In this document: piece by piece, positions 1 through 9,911 of the stretch
How the letters are laid out: every line of letters starts with the position of its first letter
Numbering within the stretch: the first letter of the stretch is position 1
Assembly: GCF_001053095.1 (NCBI RefSeq)
Contig: NZ_CGBP01000009.1
Span: 62,001 to 126,000 of the forward strand
Direction of reading: 5' to 3'
Length of the DNA: 64,000 nt
Source: Yersinia similis
GTDB lineage: Bacteria; Pseudomonadota; Gammaproteobacteria; Enterobacterales; Enterobacteriaceae
Position numbers and translations under genes: made by a program
The notes under the pieces: model-generated
What the model saw: the letters and a program-made list of their open reading frames with translations, nothing else
What the model was told of the DNA's origin: nothing
The model's database searches: none

Positions 1-1255
1 CAAGGCTATGACCATTATTAATGCCATTACTGTGCTAGAAGATACCCTTCAATGGATGAGTCAGCAGAAACTTGATGTGACCACACTGCAAGCTATGCTT
101 ACCAAGCAATACAGCACGGCAGCGACCCCTGAATTATTTAATTTCTTATCCAACATTTATCAAACCTTAGGTAAGCAAGTTTATTCCGAATCGCTCAAAC
201 CTAATCTGTATCGCAGCCTGGCAAACGGGTTCCACCTAAAAGCTAAGGTGGTCGCAGGGCTGGTTAACTGGTTAGCAAAAAATGACACTGAATTTACCTT
301 AGAAAGCTTTTGGCAAAATATTGCCATGACCTTTGCTGAAGAGTCGTCATTGCACCAACTGGAAGTTCATCAGCCCTTGATTATCCAATGCCAAAAACTG
401 AGCCAATACGTATTAATTGCGCAATGGGCAGAGTTGTCAGAACAAGAGATAGAATTAATCTTATTACCCAATGGCATTGATAATAGAGGTAGTGCCCCAT
501 CCCCAAGTATCACGCTGTTAAAATTACTGTCTGAATTTAAGCGATGGCAACATGAGGCTGAGGTGTCGCAAAGCGAATTATTCGACATTATGCAACAGCT
601 GATTACTGGTACAAATGAAAAACAAGAAAATTTAAGAAATGCAGCCGAAAAAGTACTAAGATCAATAGCAAAAAATATTGGCGATATAGATAGCGATATA
701 GATAGAGCTGATTCAACCATAAATATTAGAAATGGTAGCGCAACACTATTCTCCCCAGAACACCCCATGTATAAAGCACTTAAACTTGACATATCAAACC
801 TTGAAAAGTCAAAAATTCAGTTAAAAGATAAAAAGAAAGAAGAAGAGATAAAACTAGAACAGGCCAAAAACAATATAAAGTCACTAATTAATGATTGGGA
901 CAGTGAAATAATCATACGTTTGGCAGAGTTATACCATTGGGATATAAACATTGCTAATAATATGTTTATACTTATTTTTGACAAAAGAACAAATTTCATT
1001 TTCCATTATGAGAATAAAGATGATTACCATTATGAAGAACACTATGGTTATCGTTTTGAACAAAAACCAATGTATAGTTTTGATAAAAAATTAACTAATG
1101 GGTTTGAATCAATCGTATCATTGAAAAATAATATTTATATCGCTGAAAAATTAAAAGTCCATCCTGGGACCCTAATTAAAATAAAAAACTATATTTTTGA
1201 TGATAAGAATAACGAGTTAGAGGATATCGCCAACAAGCTAATAGTTAATCTTTAA
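1..1255 (+). CDS. tcaA: TcaA-like Tc toxin A subunit, C-terminal part (gene cut by the window edge)
   Basis: The frame is open to the left edge (codons AAG GCT precede the first ATG at 8), so only about 417 C-terminal codons are visible. The visible N-terminal part, rich in short helices such as LEDTLQWMSQQ and LSNIYQTLGK, resembles the VRP1/TcA alpha-helical shell region of the A subunit. In Tc systems with a split A subunit, TcaA and TcaB together form the pentameric injection channel equivalent to TcdA. From about residue 215 the protein becomes charged, with a Lys/Glu-rich stretch (KDKKKEEEIKLEQ) likely to be coiled coil, and the DNA becomes much more AT-rich. tcaB follows 39 bases later in the same direction. 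The name rests mainly on position before tcaB and tcaC and on the general fold signature, not on a long remembered alignment. Confidence 0.75.
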   Translation, partial: KAMTIINAITVLEDTLQWMSQQKLDVTTLQAMLTKQYSTAATPELFNFLSNIYQTLGKQVYSESLKPNLYRSLANGFHLKAKVVAGLVNWLAKNDTEFTLESFWQNIAMTFAEESSLHQLEVHQPLIIQCQKLSQYVLIAQWAELSEQEIELILLPNGIDNRGSAPSPSITLLKLLSEFKRWQHEAEVSQSELFDIMQQLITGTNEKQENLRNAAEKVLRSIAKNIGDIDSDIDRADSTINIRNGSATLFSPEHPMYKALKLDISNLEKSKIQLKDKKKEEEIKLEQAKNNIKSLINDWDSEIIIRLAELYHWDINIANNMFILIFDKRTNFIFHYENKDDYHYEEHYGYRFEQKPMYSFDKKLTNGFESIVSLKNNIYIAEKLKVHPGTLIKIKNYIFDDKNNELEDIANKLIVNL

Positions 1256-1294
1256 AAAACGTTATCACACCCCAATTTAATAGGAATAATAATT

Positions 1295-4200
1295 ATGCCT
1301 ACTAGCACTGTATTAAATAAAATTAACGAATCGCGCCGCGACGCATTGGTTAACTACTATCTTGCTAAAAATGTCAGCGGCGATGAGGAAATTAAAACCG
1401 CAGAACAACTGTATCAATATTTATTATTAGATACTAAAATTAGCCATAAAGTAAAAACCTCACCTATTGCCGAAGCGATCAGTAGTCTACAAATTTATAT
1501 TAATCGTTGTGTTGATGGAGAAGAAACTGATCTTCATGAAAAAAGCATCAGTAAACATTTCAGCACTGATAATTTCTTGCATAACTGGAATGTTTATAAT
1601 AAACGCTATGCACGCTGGGCGGGTAAAGAGAAGCTGATGTATTATGCGGCTGACTATATTGACCCCACTTTACGCTATAATAAAACTGAGCTATTTAATA
1701 CCTTTGAGCAAAGCATTAATAACAGCAAATTGACGGAAAAATCAGTAAAATCAGCATTGCAAAGCTATTTAATCAGCTATGAAAAGCTGTCCCAAATAGA
1801 CACTATCAAAGAGTTATATATAGAAAACATTAAGACTCATTTTTTCCTCGGTAAAACCCGTGAATCACCTTGCCAATATTATTGGCGTAGTGGTAAAAAA
1901 TTGTCTAATGATAGTAATAATCTACACTGGTCTGAATGGAGAAAAGTTAATTGCAACATCAATGGTACAGAAGAAAAATTCTTTATTAATCTTAGTTGGC
2001 ATCGAAGTGGCCTTTATATTGACTGGATTAATAAATTTTCCATCAAGGCCAATAAAGATGAAACCACAGAGAAATACCATTACAATCGTGTATACAAAAA
2101 CGATGATAACACTTGGTCTGAACTCATTATTAATATGGATATAGGATTTAAACTTAGATCCTCAACCGAGGTTGTAACATTGCCTCCTTTCTTTATAAAT
2201 CAAGGTGATCAAAACTCTAAAGAAGAAGTTGAAAATTTATTTTTAACTAATGGAACTAGCATAAAAAAAATAGAGTCACGTACTCATGGCTATATCAATG
2301 GTGACATTAAAATATTATGTAATGAAGATAACATATCGTTCGAAATAGCGGAAAAACTCATCAATGGAAATAATGGAACAATCAACGACATTAAATTAAT
2401 TGAGGATGGGAAAGAGATATTCATCATAAAAAATGAAAAGGGGGAAAAGAAAGAAATAAAGTTAATAGATAAATTTGAAATTAAAATATTTCCATATAAT
2501 GAATTAGTAGCCAGTTCTATTGTATTCAATAGAATAAAACCTGAAAAAAAAATAATAAATGAATTGGAAAATAAAATTTCTTTACTATCACCGAATAGTC
2601 TACCATTAAAAGAAAAACTTCAAAAGTCAATTGATGAACTGCTCAGTTATAGCACCCAAAAAGATAAAGTAGGATTAGACGCATTCAATGGCTCCTACGG
2701 TATTTATTTATGGGAGTTGTTCTTCCATATTCCGTTACTGGCATCTATGCGGTTCCTAAATGAACAGCGTTTTGATCTGGCACAGCATTGGTTAAAATAT
2801 CTGTTTAATAGTGCCGGTTATCGTGATGAGAATGGTAGTTTGCTAAAGGAAGGCGATAATATCCTTTATTGGAATAGCCTGCCACTGCAACATGATACCG
2901 ATTGGGACAACAACACTCTCATCCAAGAAACTGACGACCCCGATGTTATTGCCATGCAAGATCCGATGCAATATAAGTTGGCGATCTTTATGCGTACATT
3001 AGACTTAATTATTAGCCAAGGAGACCAAGCTTATCGCCAATTAGAACGAGATACACTGGCAGAGGCTAAAATCTATTATATTCAAGCCAGTCAATTATTG
3101 GGGCCACGGCCAGATCTTACTCGTGGTCATCAGTGGGAAAATATAAAATTAGCCGAAGAAAGTCGCCAAGCGGAGAATGGTCATTTCCTGCCGCCGTATA
3201 ACGAACTATTATTATCCTATTGGGATAAACTGGAAATTCGCTTATATAATCTGCGCCATAATCTAAATTTGGATGGTCAACCATTACATTTACCACTCTT
3301 TGCCACACCAGTGGATCCTAAAGCATTACAGCGTCAACACGGGGTCGGTAATGGCATCAATAGTGGTGAGCAAATGGCAACAGCGCAAACCTCGCTGTAT
3401 CGCTTTCCACTGTTAATTGAGCGGGCAAAAAGTGCTGTCAGTTCGGTGATTCAGTTCGGTAACAGCCTGCAAAACGTGCTGGAGAGGCAGGATAACGAAG
3501 CCATGACCCTATTGTTCCAGCAACAACAACAGCAAGTATTGCAGCACACTAAAAATATTCAAAACAACAATATCCTCGTATTACAAGCTAGCCTGAATGC
3601 AACAAGTTCACTGAAAAGTGCCGCAGAACAACGCAGCAAACACTACAAGGAGTTACTGGATAACGGCATTTCCAGCCGTGAACAAAGTGGCCTTGATCTC
3701 CGTATTGACGCTGGAGCGGTCAATATTGCATCAGTCGCACCCTTAATGCTCGCTGCCGCTTTAGATACCGCACCCAATGTTTTTGGTTTGGCTGACGGCG
3801 GTTCTCACTGGGGAGCAGTGCCATACGCGACTTCTGCAACACTACAAATCAGTGCTGGTTTAACAGAAAGCCGTGCCAATATTAATGATATCAAAGCCAA
3901 TTATGACCGCCGTGTACAAGAGTGGACGCTGCAAAAAAATCAGGCTGATAAAGACGCTGAACAGTTAGCGCACCAATATACCAGCGTGCAGGAGCAGCTC
4001 AATATGGCGCAAAAACAGCTCAATTTAGCTGAGTTAGAGCAAGGCCATGCCGATGCACTGTATCAGATGCAAAGCACCCGTTTTACTGGCAAAGAGTTAT
4101 ACAACTGGATGGCAGGCCGCCTCTCAGGCCTCTATTTCCAACTGTTTGATGCCACTCAACCCCTGTGTTTAATGGCAAAGGCGGCACTGGAAAAAGAGGT

Positions 4201-4888
4201 CGATAAAGCGAAAACCGATGGCTTATTTATTCGCTCCGGTTGGAATGATCTCTATCAGGGGCTACTGGCGGGTGAAGACCTGCAACTCAATCTACAAAAA
4301 CTGGAAAATGTGTGGCTGATGGAAGAACAGCGGGGGCTGGAAGTGGAACGCACCGTCTCATTGGCTCAGCATTATCAGCAATTAGGTGACCATAAGTTCG
4401 ATCTGGCAGAAATCGTCACAGGCTATATGGCGCAAGATAAAACTGAAAAAGCCGGTAATGAACAAGACGGTGTGGAATTAAAAGATGGCACTTTAATTGT
4501 CTCCCTCAGCATCAATGGCCTGAATCTGATCGAGGATTATCCGGCACCCATGCATTTAGGCGATATCCGCCGTATTAAGCAGATAAGCGTAAGTTTACCT
4601 GCGCTGTTAGGACCATATCAGGATATTCAAGCCACCCTCGATTATGCAGGTAAAAATACCCACTTGGCGAAAGGATGCTCTGCCCTGGCGATCTCTCGTG
4701 GGATGAACGATAGCGGCCAGTTCCAACTGGACTTTAACGACGGTAAATACCTGCCGTTTGAAGGAATTGATATCAGCGACAAGGGCACATTGGTGCTTCG
4801 CTTCCCCAATGCAACCGGCAAACAAAAACTGCTGCTGCAAAGCCTGAGCGACATCATTTTGCATATTCGCTACACCATCCGTTCCTGA
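1295..4888 (+). CDS. tcaB: TcaB, Tc toxin A-subunit half carrying the channel and TcB-binding domain
   Basis: A 1197-residue protein, close to the length of Photorhabdus TcaB. Residues around 470-500 (WELFFHIPLLASMRFL, then HWLKYLFN) match the conserved core of TcA proteins. From about residue 706 (PLLIERAKSAVSSVIQFGN) a long helical region runs to about 930; in TcA proteins this forms the translocation channel. It contains a small hydrophobic Ala/Gly-rich segment (VAPLMLAAALDTAPNVF) that would be the channel tip. The last 250 or so residues correspond to the TcB-binding funnel. Role: with TcaA it forms the cell-binding pore that injects the TccC effector. Residues about 270-455 are AT-rich and lower in conservation, like the tail of TcaA. 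The frame is intact; some Y. pestis strains are reported to carry a frameshifted tcaB. The start has AATAGGAATAATAATT upstream. Confidence 0.92.
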   Translation: MPTSTVLNKINESRRDALVNYYLAKNVSGDEEIKTAEQLYQYLLLDTKISHKVKTSPIAEAISSLQIYINRCVDGEETDLHEKSISKHFSTDNFLHNWNVYNKRYARWAGKEKLMYYAADYIDPTLRYNKTELFNTFEQSINNSKLTEKSVKSALQSYLISYEKLSQIDTIKELYIENIKTHFFLGKTRESPCQYYWRSGKKLSNDSNNLHWSEWRKVNCNINGTEEKFFINLSWHRSGLYIDWINKFSIKANKDETTEKYHYNRVYKNDDNTWSELIINMDIGFKLRSSTEVVTLPPFFINQGDQNSKEEVENLFLTNGTSIKKIESRTHGYINGDIKILCNEDNISFEIAEKLINGNNGTINDIKLIEDGKEIFIIKNEKGEKKEIKLIDKFEIKIFPYNELVASSIVFNRIKPEKKIINELENKISLLSPNSLPLKEKLQKSIDELLSYSTQKDKVGLDAFNGSYGIYLWELFFHIPLLASMRFLNEQRFDLAQHWLKYLFNSAGYRDENGSLLKEGDNILYWNSLPLQHDTDWDNNTLIQETDDPDVIAMQDPMQYKLAIFMRTLDLIISQGDQAYRQLERDTLAEAKIYYIQASQLLGPRPDLTRGHQWENIKLAEESRQAENGHFLPPYNELLLSYWDKLEIRLYNLRHNLNLDGQPLHLPLFATPVDPKALQRQHGVGNGINSGEQMATAQTSLYRFPLLIERAKSAVSSVIQFGNSLQNVLERQDNEAMTLLFQQQQQQVLQHTKNIQNNNILVLQASLNATSSLKSAAEQRSKHYKELLDNGISSREQSGLDLRIDAGAVNIASVAPLMLAAALDTAPNVFGLADGGSHWGAVPYATSATLQISAGLTESRANINDIKANYDRRVQEWTLQKNQADKDAEQLAHQYTSVQEQLNMAQKQLNLAELEQGHADALYQMQSTRFTGKELYNWMAGRLSGLYFQLFDATQPLCLMAKAALEKEVDKAKTDGLFIRSGWNDLYQGLLAGEDLQLNLQKLENVWLMEEQRGLEVERTVSLAQHYQQLGDHKFDLAEIVTGYMAQDKTEKAGNEQDGVELKDGTLIVSLSINGLNLIEDYPAPMHLGDIRRIKQISVSLPALLGPYQDIQATLDYAGKNTHLAKGCSALAISRGMNDSGQFQLDFNDGKYLPFEGIDISDKGTLVLRFPNATGKQKLLLQSLSDIILHIRYTIRS

Positions 4889-4945
4889 TAACGCCGTTAC
4901 CTCAGTCAACAGGCCCCGACATGGGGTCTGATAGGAGAGTCCTTT

Positions 4946-7900
4946 ATGGAAAACAGTAAACAGCAAGTGGCCGTTGCCCCCTTGTCGCTCCCTAAAGGGG
5001 GCGGTGCGATTACCGGTATGGGCGATAGTTTAGGCGCTATCGGCCCCAGTGGCATGGCAACACTGACGCTACCCCTGCCTATCTCCGCAGGCCGCGGTTA
5101 TGCCCCGCCACTGGCACTCAATTACAGTAGCGGCAATGGCAACGGCCCGTTTGGCCTTGGCTGGCAACTTAACACCATGGCCATCTGCCGCCGAACCAGC
5201 AAGCGAGTGCCTCACTACGATGAACATGATGAATTTCTGGCACCGAGTGGTGAAGTATTAGTCGTTGCCATTGATCAACAGGGAAATATCGAACGCACTG
5301 AGCAATCATTAAAAGGGGAGCAATTCAGCGTAATTCGTTATCTGCCGCGTATTGAAGGCAGCTTTAATCGCATTGAGTATTGGCAACCCAGGGTAGATAA
5401 CAGCCAGGCACCATTTTGGGTAGTCCACGGTTCAGATGGTCAAAAACACTGTTTGGGGTATTCCGCCTCAGCCCGAATTGCCGATCCACAGCACCCTGAG
5501 CATATTGCTGAATGGCTGCTGGAAGAGTCGGTGTCTCTGAGCGGCGAGCATATCTGCTACCTGTATCAGGCAGAAGATGAACAAGGTATTGACGAGGATG
5601 AAAAACAAAATCATCCCGCAGCCAGTGCGCAACGCTATCTAAGCACCGTGGTTTATGGCAATAGAGAAGTGGCTCATGAACTCTATTGTCTGACTCAGCA
5701 ACCCACGGAGACAAGCTGGTTATTTAGCCTGATTTTCGATCATGGCGAATACAGTAATATCGCCGATCAGGTTCCGATAGCCGAAGAGGGCAAATCCTGG
5801 ACTTACCGTCAGGATGCCTTCTCTCACTTTAACTATGGCTTTGAAATCCGTACCCGCCGCCTGTGTCAGCAAGTGTTGATGTACCATAATTTGTCAGCGC
5901 TGGCCGGTAATGAACCAGACCAACAACCGACATTGGTCAGCCGCTTACGGTTGAACTATCAGCACGATGTTTATGCCACGCAACTGGTGGGTTGCCAACG
6001 TTTAGCCCACGAGCCAAAGGGTAAAACATGCAGCTTGCCACCATTAGAATTTGATTATCAGACATTCCCGGACAATAACGAGAAACCCTATTGGCGGCAA
6101 CGATTAGAGGAAATCAATCCGACAGAATCGGATGATCAGGATTTATCCGCCAATTGGCAGCCATTAGAGGATTGGGCAGAATTTAACCACCAGTACCAAA
6201 TGGTGGATCTGAACGGCGAAGGGATACCGGGGATGCTATATCAGGACAGAGGCCATTGGTGTTATCGCCCACCGGCTCGTCAGCCTGGCACCCTTAATGG
6301 CATCACCTTCGGTCCTGCCCAATCGTTGCCAACCCTGCCAGCCATGGGGGAAAACGCCACCTTGATGGATATCAATGGTGACGGCAAACTGGATTGGGTG
6401 ATTAGCCAACCGGGGTTGGCAGGCTACTTTAGCCGTGACCCCGACCAAAGCTGGACACAATTTACCCCGCTGTCTGCTCTGCCAGCAGAGTATTTCCACC
6501 CACAGGCGCAACTGGCCGATTTAATCGGCAGCGGATTATCTGATCTCGCCCTGATTGGGCCAAAAAGTGTCCGCTTGTATGTCAATCAGCGAGATGGTTT
6601 TGCTACCGCAACCCAAGTAGCACAAGAAGGTAATATCACGCTCCCCCTGCCGGGAGCGCACTACAGTGAACTGGTGGCATTCAGTGATCTCATTGGCTCC
6701 GGGCAACAACATCTTGTTCGGGTACGCCACGATAGCGTCACCTGCTGGCCGAATAGGGGCCATGGGCGTTTTGGTAACCCCATCTCCTTACCAGGATTTA
6801 ACCAGCCTATTGAGCAGTTTAATCCGCTGGCGGTCCATCTGGCAGATATTGATGGTTCCGGCACCATTGACCTGATCTATGCCACTGCACACCAATTACT
6901 GATTTACCGTAACCAGAGTGGTAACCGTTTTGCCAAACCGGTTGAAGTCACACTGCCTGCAGGTATTCGCTTTGATAATAGCTGCCAATTATCACTGGCG
7001 GATATTCAAGGACTGGGTGTTGCCAGCATCATCCTGAGTGTTCCACACCCGGCCCCACAGCACTGGCGCTATGATTTTGTCGCCAGCAAACCCTATTTAC
7101 TGTGCACTACCAATAACAATATGGGCGCAGAGAGCCAACTGTCCTACCGCAGTTCAGTCCAGTTCTGGTTAGATGAAAAAGCACTGGCGGCTAAACAGGG
7201 CTATCAGCCAGTGTGCCACTTGCCTTTCCCGATCCATCTATTAGCACAAACCACGCAATTAGATGAAATCACCGGTAACAGCCTGACACAAAAAGCCAGC
7301 TACTATCATGGTTTCTATGATGGCATACAACGGGAATTCTGTGGCTTTGGCCGTGTTGATACGCTGGATACCGATACCTCGGCACAGGGGTCCGCTCAAG
7401 AACGTACTTCCCCAACCAAGACCTGCCAGTGGTTCCATACCGGGCAACCTGACAATGAACAGCTTTGGCTCCATGAATATTGGCAGGGTGATAGCCAAGC
7501 CTACGGGCTGCCACCCTCCCGTCTGACGAAATTTACCGAAGAAATACAAGGTGATGGAACCTTAAGCGACGTCAATGATAATCAAGCTTATTGGTTGCAC
7601 CGTGCGCTGAAAGGTTCATTGTTGCGCAGCGAACTCTATGGTCTGGACGACAGCGAACTGGCCACACAACCTTATAGCGTCAACAACTCTCGCTATCAGG
7701 TGCGGCAAATTCAATCCTCTACGGATGAAATAACATCCCCGGTAGCATTACCGATGATGCTGGAGCAACTCAACTATCACTACGAACGCATAGTACAAGA
7801 CCCGCAATGCAGCCAACAGATTGTCCTACGTTGCGATGAATTTGGTCACCCACTGCACAGTGCGACAATTCATTATCCACGTCGTGATAAAGCCAGTATC

Positions 7901-9463
7901 ACGCCATACTCCTGGCTGGCAAATGAGCATTGGAACAGCCATTTTGATGAACAACAGCAACAGTTGCGCATCACTGAAAGCCAACAATCTTATCACCATG
8001 AGATAAGTGATAAATTCTATGTGCTGGGCCTACCTGCCGGGCAGCGCAGTGATGTGCTGACCTATCCCGACAATTTCGTGCCTACAGAGGGGATTAATTG
8101 GGAAGAATTACAGCAGCCAGAGGGCCTGCTCGGCACGAAAGCAGAGCGAACTTTTGCCGGACAGCAGGAAGTTTTCTATACCTCGGACACCATTCCGGGC
8201 CTGAACGCCTATAGCCAATATGCGGAATTTGACGATCAAGCATTGAGCGCACTGGATGAACTGCTCCCCGTGGAGGGACGAGGACAACATCTCATTGATG
8301 CGGGTTATCAATCGGTACCGCGTCTGTTTGCTCGCCCCGGAGAAACGGATATTTGGATCGCCCAACGTGGGTTTACTGACTATGGCGATGCATCTCGTTT
8401 CTACCGTCCGATCAGTCAACGTAGCTCACTATTGGTAGGAAAAACGGCCTTAGAGTGGGATAAAAATAGCTGTGCTATTACCAAAATGATATTGGCTGAT
8501 GGCAGTACCACCCAGGCTGAATATGATTATCGTTTTATCACCCCCTATCAACTCACTGATATCAACGATAACTCCCGTCACATTGAACTGGATGCACTCG
8601 GGCGCGTTACGTCCAGCCGTTTTTGGGGCACCGAGCTTAACTCACAAACCGGTGAGGTCAGCACAACCGGTTTCCCTTTAATCGCTGAGCACCCCTTTAC
8701 CGTACCCAATTCAGTTGATGACGCTATCAGCATGGAGAATATCCGCGTTCCCGTCGCGCAATTCTCTGTCTATCAACCTCAGAGCTGGATGATTTCGTTA
8801 CAGCTTGGTGACATTGAAATATTTTCTGAAACCAATAACCTGACTCTAGAGTCTCTATTTCAGAATCATATTCTGATCGATAACTATTATCTTTGCCCTC
8901 TTGCGCTACGCCGTTGGGTAAGACAAAAAAACCTGCTCATCACTGAAGATGTTGGCTTGGCATTAGAAAATCCCGTGCGCCAGCCCCCCCATGTATTAAC
9001 CGTAACGGTAGATAACTACTTTTCTGCTTCTGAGCCACAACAACATCAACAAACTCTCGCTTTCAGCGACGGCTTTGGCCGCGTGTTGCAAAGCGCGCAA
9101 CGGGTGGAGGCAGGAACCGCTTATTTACACACAGGAGAGGGCGGTCTGGAGATGGATCAACAAGGTCATCTCACCCAAGACGAGAGCAATCAACGCTGGG
9201 CAGTTTCTGGCCGTACCGAGTACGACAATAAAGGTCTGCCCATCCGCCGCTATCAACCCTATTTCCTCGATGGCTGGCATTATATCGCTGATGACAACGC
9301 CCGCAAAGAGTCCTGGGCCAACACCCATATTTACGACCCACTCGGGCGAGAAATAAAAGTGATCACCGCCAAAGGTTATCTGCGACGAGCACACTATTTC
9401 CCGTGGTGTGTTATCAGCGAGGATGAAAATGACACGGCGTCAGAAATCACGCCGAATCCCTAA
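4946..9463 (+). CDS. tcaC: TcaC, Tc toxin B subunit (half of the toxin cocoon)
   Basis: A 1505-residue TcB component, typical length. The N terminus (SLPKGGGAITGMGDSL, then GPSGMATLTLPLPIS) is the SpvB domain. FG-GAP/VCBS-type repeats with D-x-[ND]-G-x-G loops follow at about residues 418 (DLNGEGIPGM), 472 (DINGDGKLDW), 523 (DLIGSGLSDL), 580 and 632 (DIDGSGTIDL). In TcB proteins these form the beta-propeller that docks on the A-subunit funnel and gates toxin release. The remainder corresponds to the TcdB middle and C-terminal Rhs-like shell (EYDALGR-type repeats such as ELDALGRVTSS). It pairs with TccC to make the hollow cage that holds the toxic C terminus. A good Shine-Dalgarno, AGGAGAG, precedes ATG 4946. 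It lies 57 bases after tcaB in one operon. No internal deletion is apparent. Confidence 0.95.
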   Translation: MENSKQQVAVAPLSLPKGGGAITGMGDSLGAIGPSGMATLTLPLPISAGRGYAPPLALNYSSGNGNGPFGLGWQLNTMAICRRTSKRVPHYDEHDEFLAPSGEVLVVAIDQQGNIERTEQSLKGEQFSVIRYLPRIEGSFNRIEYWQPRVDNSQAPFWVVHGSDGQKHCLGYSASARIADPQHPEHIAEWLLEESVSLSGEHICYLYQAEDEQGIDEDEKQNHPAASAQRYLSTVVYGNREVAHELYCLTQQPTETSWLFSLIFDHGEYSNIADQVPIAEEGKSWTYRQDAFSHFNYGFEIRTRRLCQQVLMYHNLSALAGNEPDQQPTLVSRLRLNYQHDVYATQLVGCQRLAHEPKGKTCSLPPLEFDYQTFPDNNEKPYWRQRLEEINPTESDDQDLSANWQPLEDWAEFNHQYQMVDLNGEGIPGMLYQDRGHWCYRPPARQPGTLNGITFGPAQSLPTLPAMGENATLMDINGDGKLDWVISQPGLAGYFSRDPDQSWTQFTPLSALPAEYFHPQAQLADLIGSGLSDLALIGPKSVRLYVNQRDGFATATQVAQEGNITLPLPGAHYSELVAFSDLIGSGQQHLVRVRHDSVTCWPNRGHGRFGNPISLPGFNQPIEQFNPLAVHLADIDGSGTIDLIYATAHQLLIYRNQSGNRFAKPVEVTLPAGIRFDNSCQLSLADIQGLGVASIILSVPHPAPQHWRYDFVASKPYLLCTTNNNMGAESQLSYRSSVQFWLDEKALAAKQGYQPVCHLPFPIHLLAQTTQLDEITGNSLTQKASYYHGFYDGIQREFCGFGRVDTLDTDTSAQGSAQERTSPTKTCQWFHTGQPDNEQLWLHEYWQGDSQAYGLPPSRLTKFTEEIQGDGTLSDVNDNQAYWLHRALKGSLLRSELYGLDDSELATQPYSVNNSRYQVRQIQSSTDEITSPVALPMMLEQLNYHYERIVQDPQCSQQIVLRCDEFGHPLHSATIHYPRRDKASITPYSWLANEHWNSHFDEQQQQLRITESQQSYHHEISDKFYVLGLPAGQRSDVLTYPDNFVPTEGINWEELQQPEGLLGTKAERTFAGQQEVFYTSDTIPGLNAYSQYAEFDDQALSALDELLPVEGRGQHLIDAGYQSVPRLFARPGETDIWIAQRGFTDYGDASRFYRPISQRSSLLVGKTALEWDKNSCAITKMILADGSTTQAEYDYRFITPYQLTDINDNSRHIELDALGRVTSSRFWGTELNSQTGEVSTTGFPLIAEHPFTVPNSVDDAISMENIRVPVAQFSVYQPQSWMISLQLGDIEIFSETNNLTLESLFQNHILIDNYYLCPLALRRWVRQKNLLITEDVGLALENPVRQPPHVLTVTVDNYFSASEPQQHQQTLAFSDGFGRVLQSAQRVEAGTAYLHTGEGGLEMDQQGHLTQDESNQRWAVSGRTEYDNKGLPIRRYQPYFLDGWHYIADDNARKESWANTHIYDPLGREIKVITAKGYLRRAHYFPWCVISEDENDTASEITPNP

Positions 9464-9473
9464 TATTAGCCGC

Positions 9474-9506
9474 AGAGCCTAACCGGCCCCTTCCCGGTCA
9501 GGCTCT
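9474..9506 (+). terminator. Hairpin after tcaC, possible terminator or processing site
   Basis: Inverted repeat AGAGCCT-a-ACCGG paired with CCGGT-c-AGGCTCT around a short C-rich loop just after the tcaC stop. There is no following T-run, so a classical Rho-independent terminator is doubtful. It may instead attenuate or stabilise mRNA between tcaC and the lysis genes. Confidence 0.45.
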
Positions 9507-9577
9507 ATACCCAGTCATCTTAAGGCGCAGAAAGGTGCTCAACCTCTGCACCTGCAACATGAAAGATGGCGGGTATA
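9506..9577. repeat. Short palindromic element with ERIC-like ends
   Basis: Seventy-two bases starting TATACCC and ending GGGTATA. The ends are inverted copies of each other (CATCTT near the left, AAGATGG near the right), and the core TGCACCTGCAACATG resembles the ERIC end-proximal sequence. It is shorter than the 123-base copies elsewhere in this window, so it looks like an internally deleted or foldback relative. It sits directly upstream of the holin Shine-Dalgarno. Confidence 0.5.
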
Positions 9578-9596
9578 CACAGAGGATATTGACAAA

Positions 9597-9899
9597 ATGC
9601 ACGTCCAGGTACCCATCGATGATTTTTTTATAACCTGGGTGATCATTGGCACATTTTCGGCCTGGGGAGGATTAGTGCGCTATATCGTCGATCAAAACAA
9701 CGAATATGAAGAGTGGAGCTGGGTAGGTGTTCTCTGCCAGGTCATTGTTTCTGCTTTTACGGGTTTGATAGGCAGCCTGTTCACCCTGGAAACAGGGAGT
9801 AGCCGCTATATCACGTTTGCAATCGCAGGCTTATTCGGCGCGATGGGTAACACCGCACTGAAACATCTCTGGCAGCGCTTTTTTAGCCACAGTAAATAA
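9597..9899 (+). CDS. Phage-type holin of the Tc lysis cassette
   Basis: A 100-residue membrane protein with three hydrophobic stretches (about residues 9-30, 41-63 and 70-90: FFITWVIIGTFSAWGGL, VGVLCQVIVSAFTGL, ITFAIAGLFGAMG) and a short basic C-terminal tail, the layout of a class I-like holin. Holins form inner-membrane holes that free the cell-wall enzyme encoded next. It is followed after 3 bases by the endopeptidase gene. The AGAGGAT Shine-Dalgarno lies about 9 bases before ATG 9597. Lysis genes of this sort between tcaC and tccC are known in Yersinia Tc loci, where they are thought to drive release of the otherwise unsecreted toxin (type 10 secretion-like). Confidence 0.85.
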   Translation: MHVQVPIDDFFITWVIIGTFSAWGGLVRYIVDQNNEYEEWSWVGVLCQVIVSAFTGLIGSLFTLETGSSRYITFAIAGLFGAMGNTALKHLWQRFFSHSK

Positions 9900-9911
9900 C
9901 AGGTGGACCCT

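Noticed and set aside
370..792. 140-residue - strand frame inside the tcaA tail
   Set aside because: Antisense to the tcaA frame; Ser/Phe-rich composition typical of reverse-complement translation.
4607..4966. 119-residue open frame on the - strand across the end of tcaB
   Set aside because: Antisense to well-supported coding sequence, no ribosome-binding site and no recognisable protein; a shadow of codon bias.
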